A DNA stretch of 64,000 bases from Pantoea septica. GTDB lineage: Bacteria > Pseudomonadota > Gammaproteobacteria > Enterobacterales > Enterobacteriaceae. Both the position numbers and the translations under genes were made by a program. The notes beneath the pieces were generated by a model. That model had not been told where the DNA came from. It saw only the letters and a program-made list of their open reading frames with translations, and did not search any database. Location: NCBI RefSeq assembly GCF_002095575.1, contig NZ_MLJJ01000018.1, positions 30,760-94,759 on the forward strand, in the 5' to 3' direction. Of this stretch, positions 63,980 through 64,000 are shown piece by piece (positions within the stretch are counted from its first letter, which is position 1; the number at the start of each line of letters is the position of its first letter).

Positions 63980-64000
63980 CCGCTAATGCCCTGTTTTTCA

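Noticed and set aside
1..64000. CRISPR arrays, rRNA operons, complete insertion sequences, origins
   Set aside because: No regularly spaced direct repeats, rRNA-like segments, intact transposase genes or iteron clusters were seen.

Overview
The window is chromosomal DNA of a GC-rich enterobacterium. The gene order copA-cueR-ybbJ-qmcA-ybbN(cnoX)-ybbO-tesA-ybbA-ybbP-purK-purE-lpxH-ppiB-cysS-ybcJ-folD-argU is the E. coli core order with the fetAB and allantoin segments missing. The proteins are clear but not identical relatives of the E. coli ones, and accessory catabolic clusters sit between core genes. I read this as Erwiniaceae (Pantoea/Mixta/Erwinia group); the order Enterobacterales is certain, the family is an inference.

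Layout. 1-6 kb: end of a MocR-type regulator, a GNAT acetyltransferase, cspE and pagP, small proteins including a 27-residue YohP, and a ybiC gene broken by one amber codon. 5-10 kb: gntT with two abutting GntR operators, divergent from an iron-type alcohol dehydrogenase; ybiV; an RcnB-like secreted protein. 10-16 kb: an EAL phosphodiesterase, a Fur-linked iron-chelate binding protein, sdaC, an AI-2E family membrane protein and a UPF0149 protein with an odd phage-like leader ORF. 16-20 kb: a citrate/tricarballylate symporter, a periplasmic binding protein and a LysR regulator.

20-29 kb holds a full malonate decarboxylase locus (mdcABCDEFGH on the minus strand, mdcR convergent at its far end). 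The transporter gene mdcF is split by one extra base in an A7 run. 29-32 kb: a LysR regulator divergent from a UbiX-type flavin prenyltransferase and an AroY-like UbiD decarboxylase, so a second decarboxylation module lies next to the first. 33.5-37.5 kb: a tightly overlapping four-gene cluster (RraA-like aldolase, D-2-hydroxyacid dehydrogenase, SMP-30 lactonase, MFS transporter) behind a promoter with a CRP-like site and a 19-bp palindrome. It looks like a sugar-acid or hydroxy-acid route whose substrate I cannot name. 37.6-42.3 kb: an RND pump permease and an ATPase-less ABC membrane protein, divergent from a TetR repressor, with two near-identical palindromic operators between them. 42.4-44.3 kb: a chemoreceptor with a textbook sigma-28 promoter.

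44.7-47.9 kb is a decayed integrated element beside tRNA-Arg (argU): an IS4-family transposase fragment with its fold-back hairpin, then fragments of a DUF2303 phage protein, a phage DNA polymerase and a tyrosine integrase. Inside it, on the opposite strand, is an apparently intact HExxH metallopeptidase followed by a lipoprotein, resembling a secreted-effector/immunity pair. 48-64 kb is conserved housekeeping sequence with recognisable PurR and CueR sites and a structured intergenic repeat that has a partial copy at 15.2 kb.
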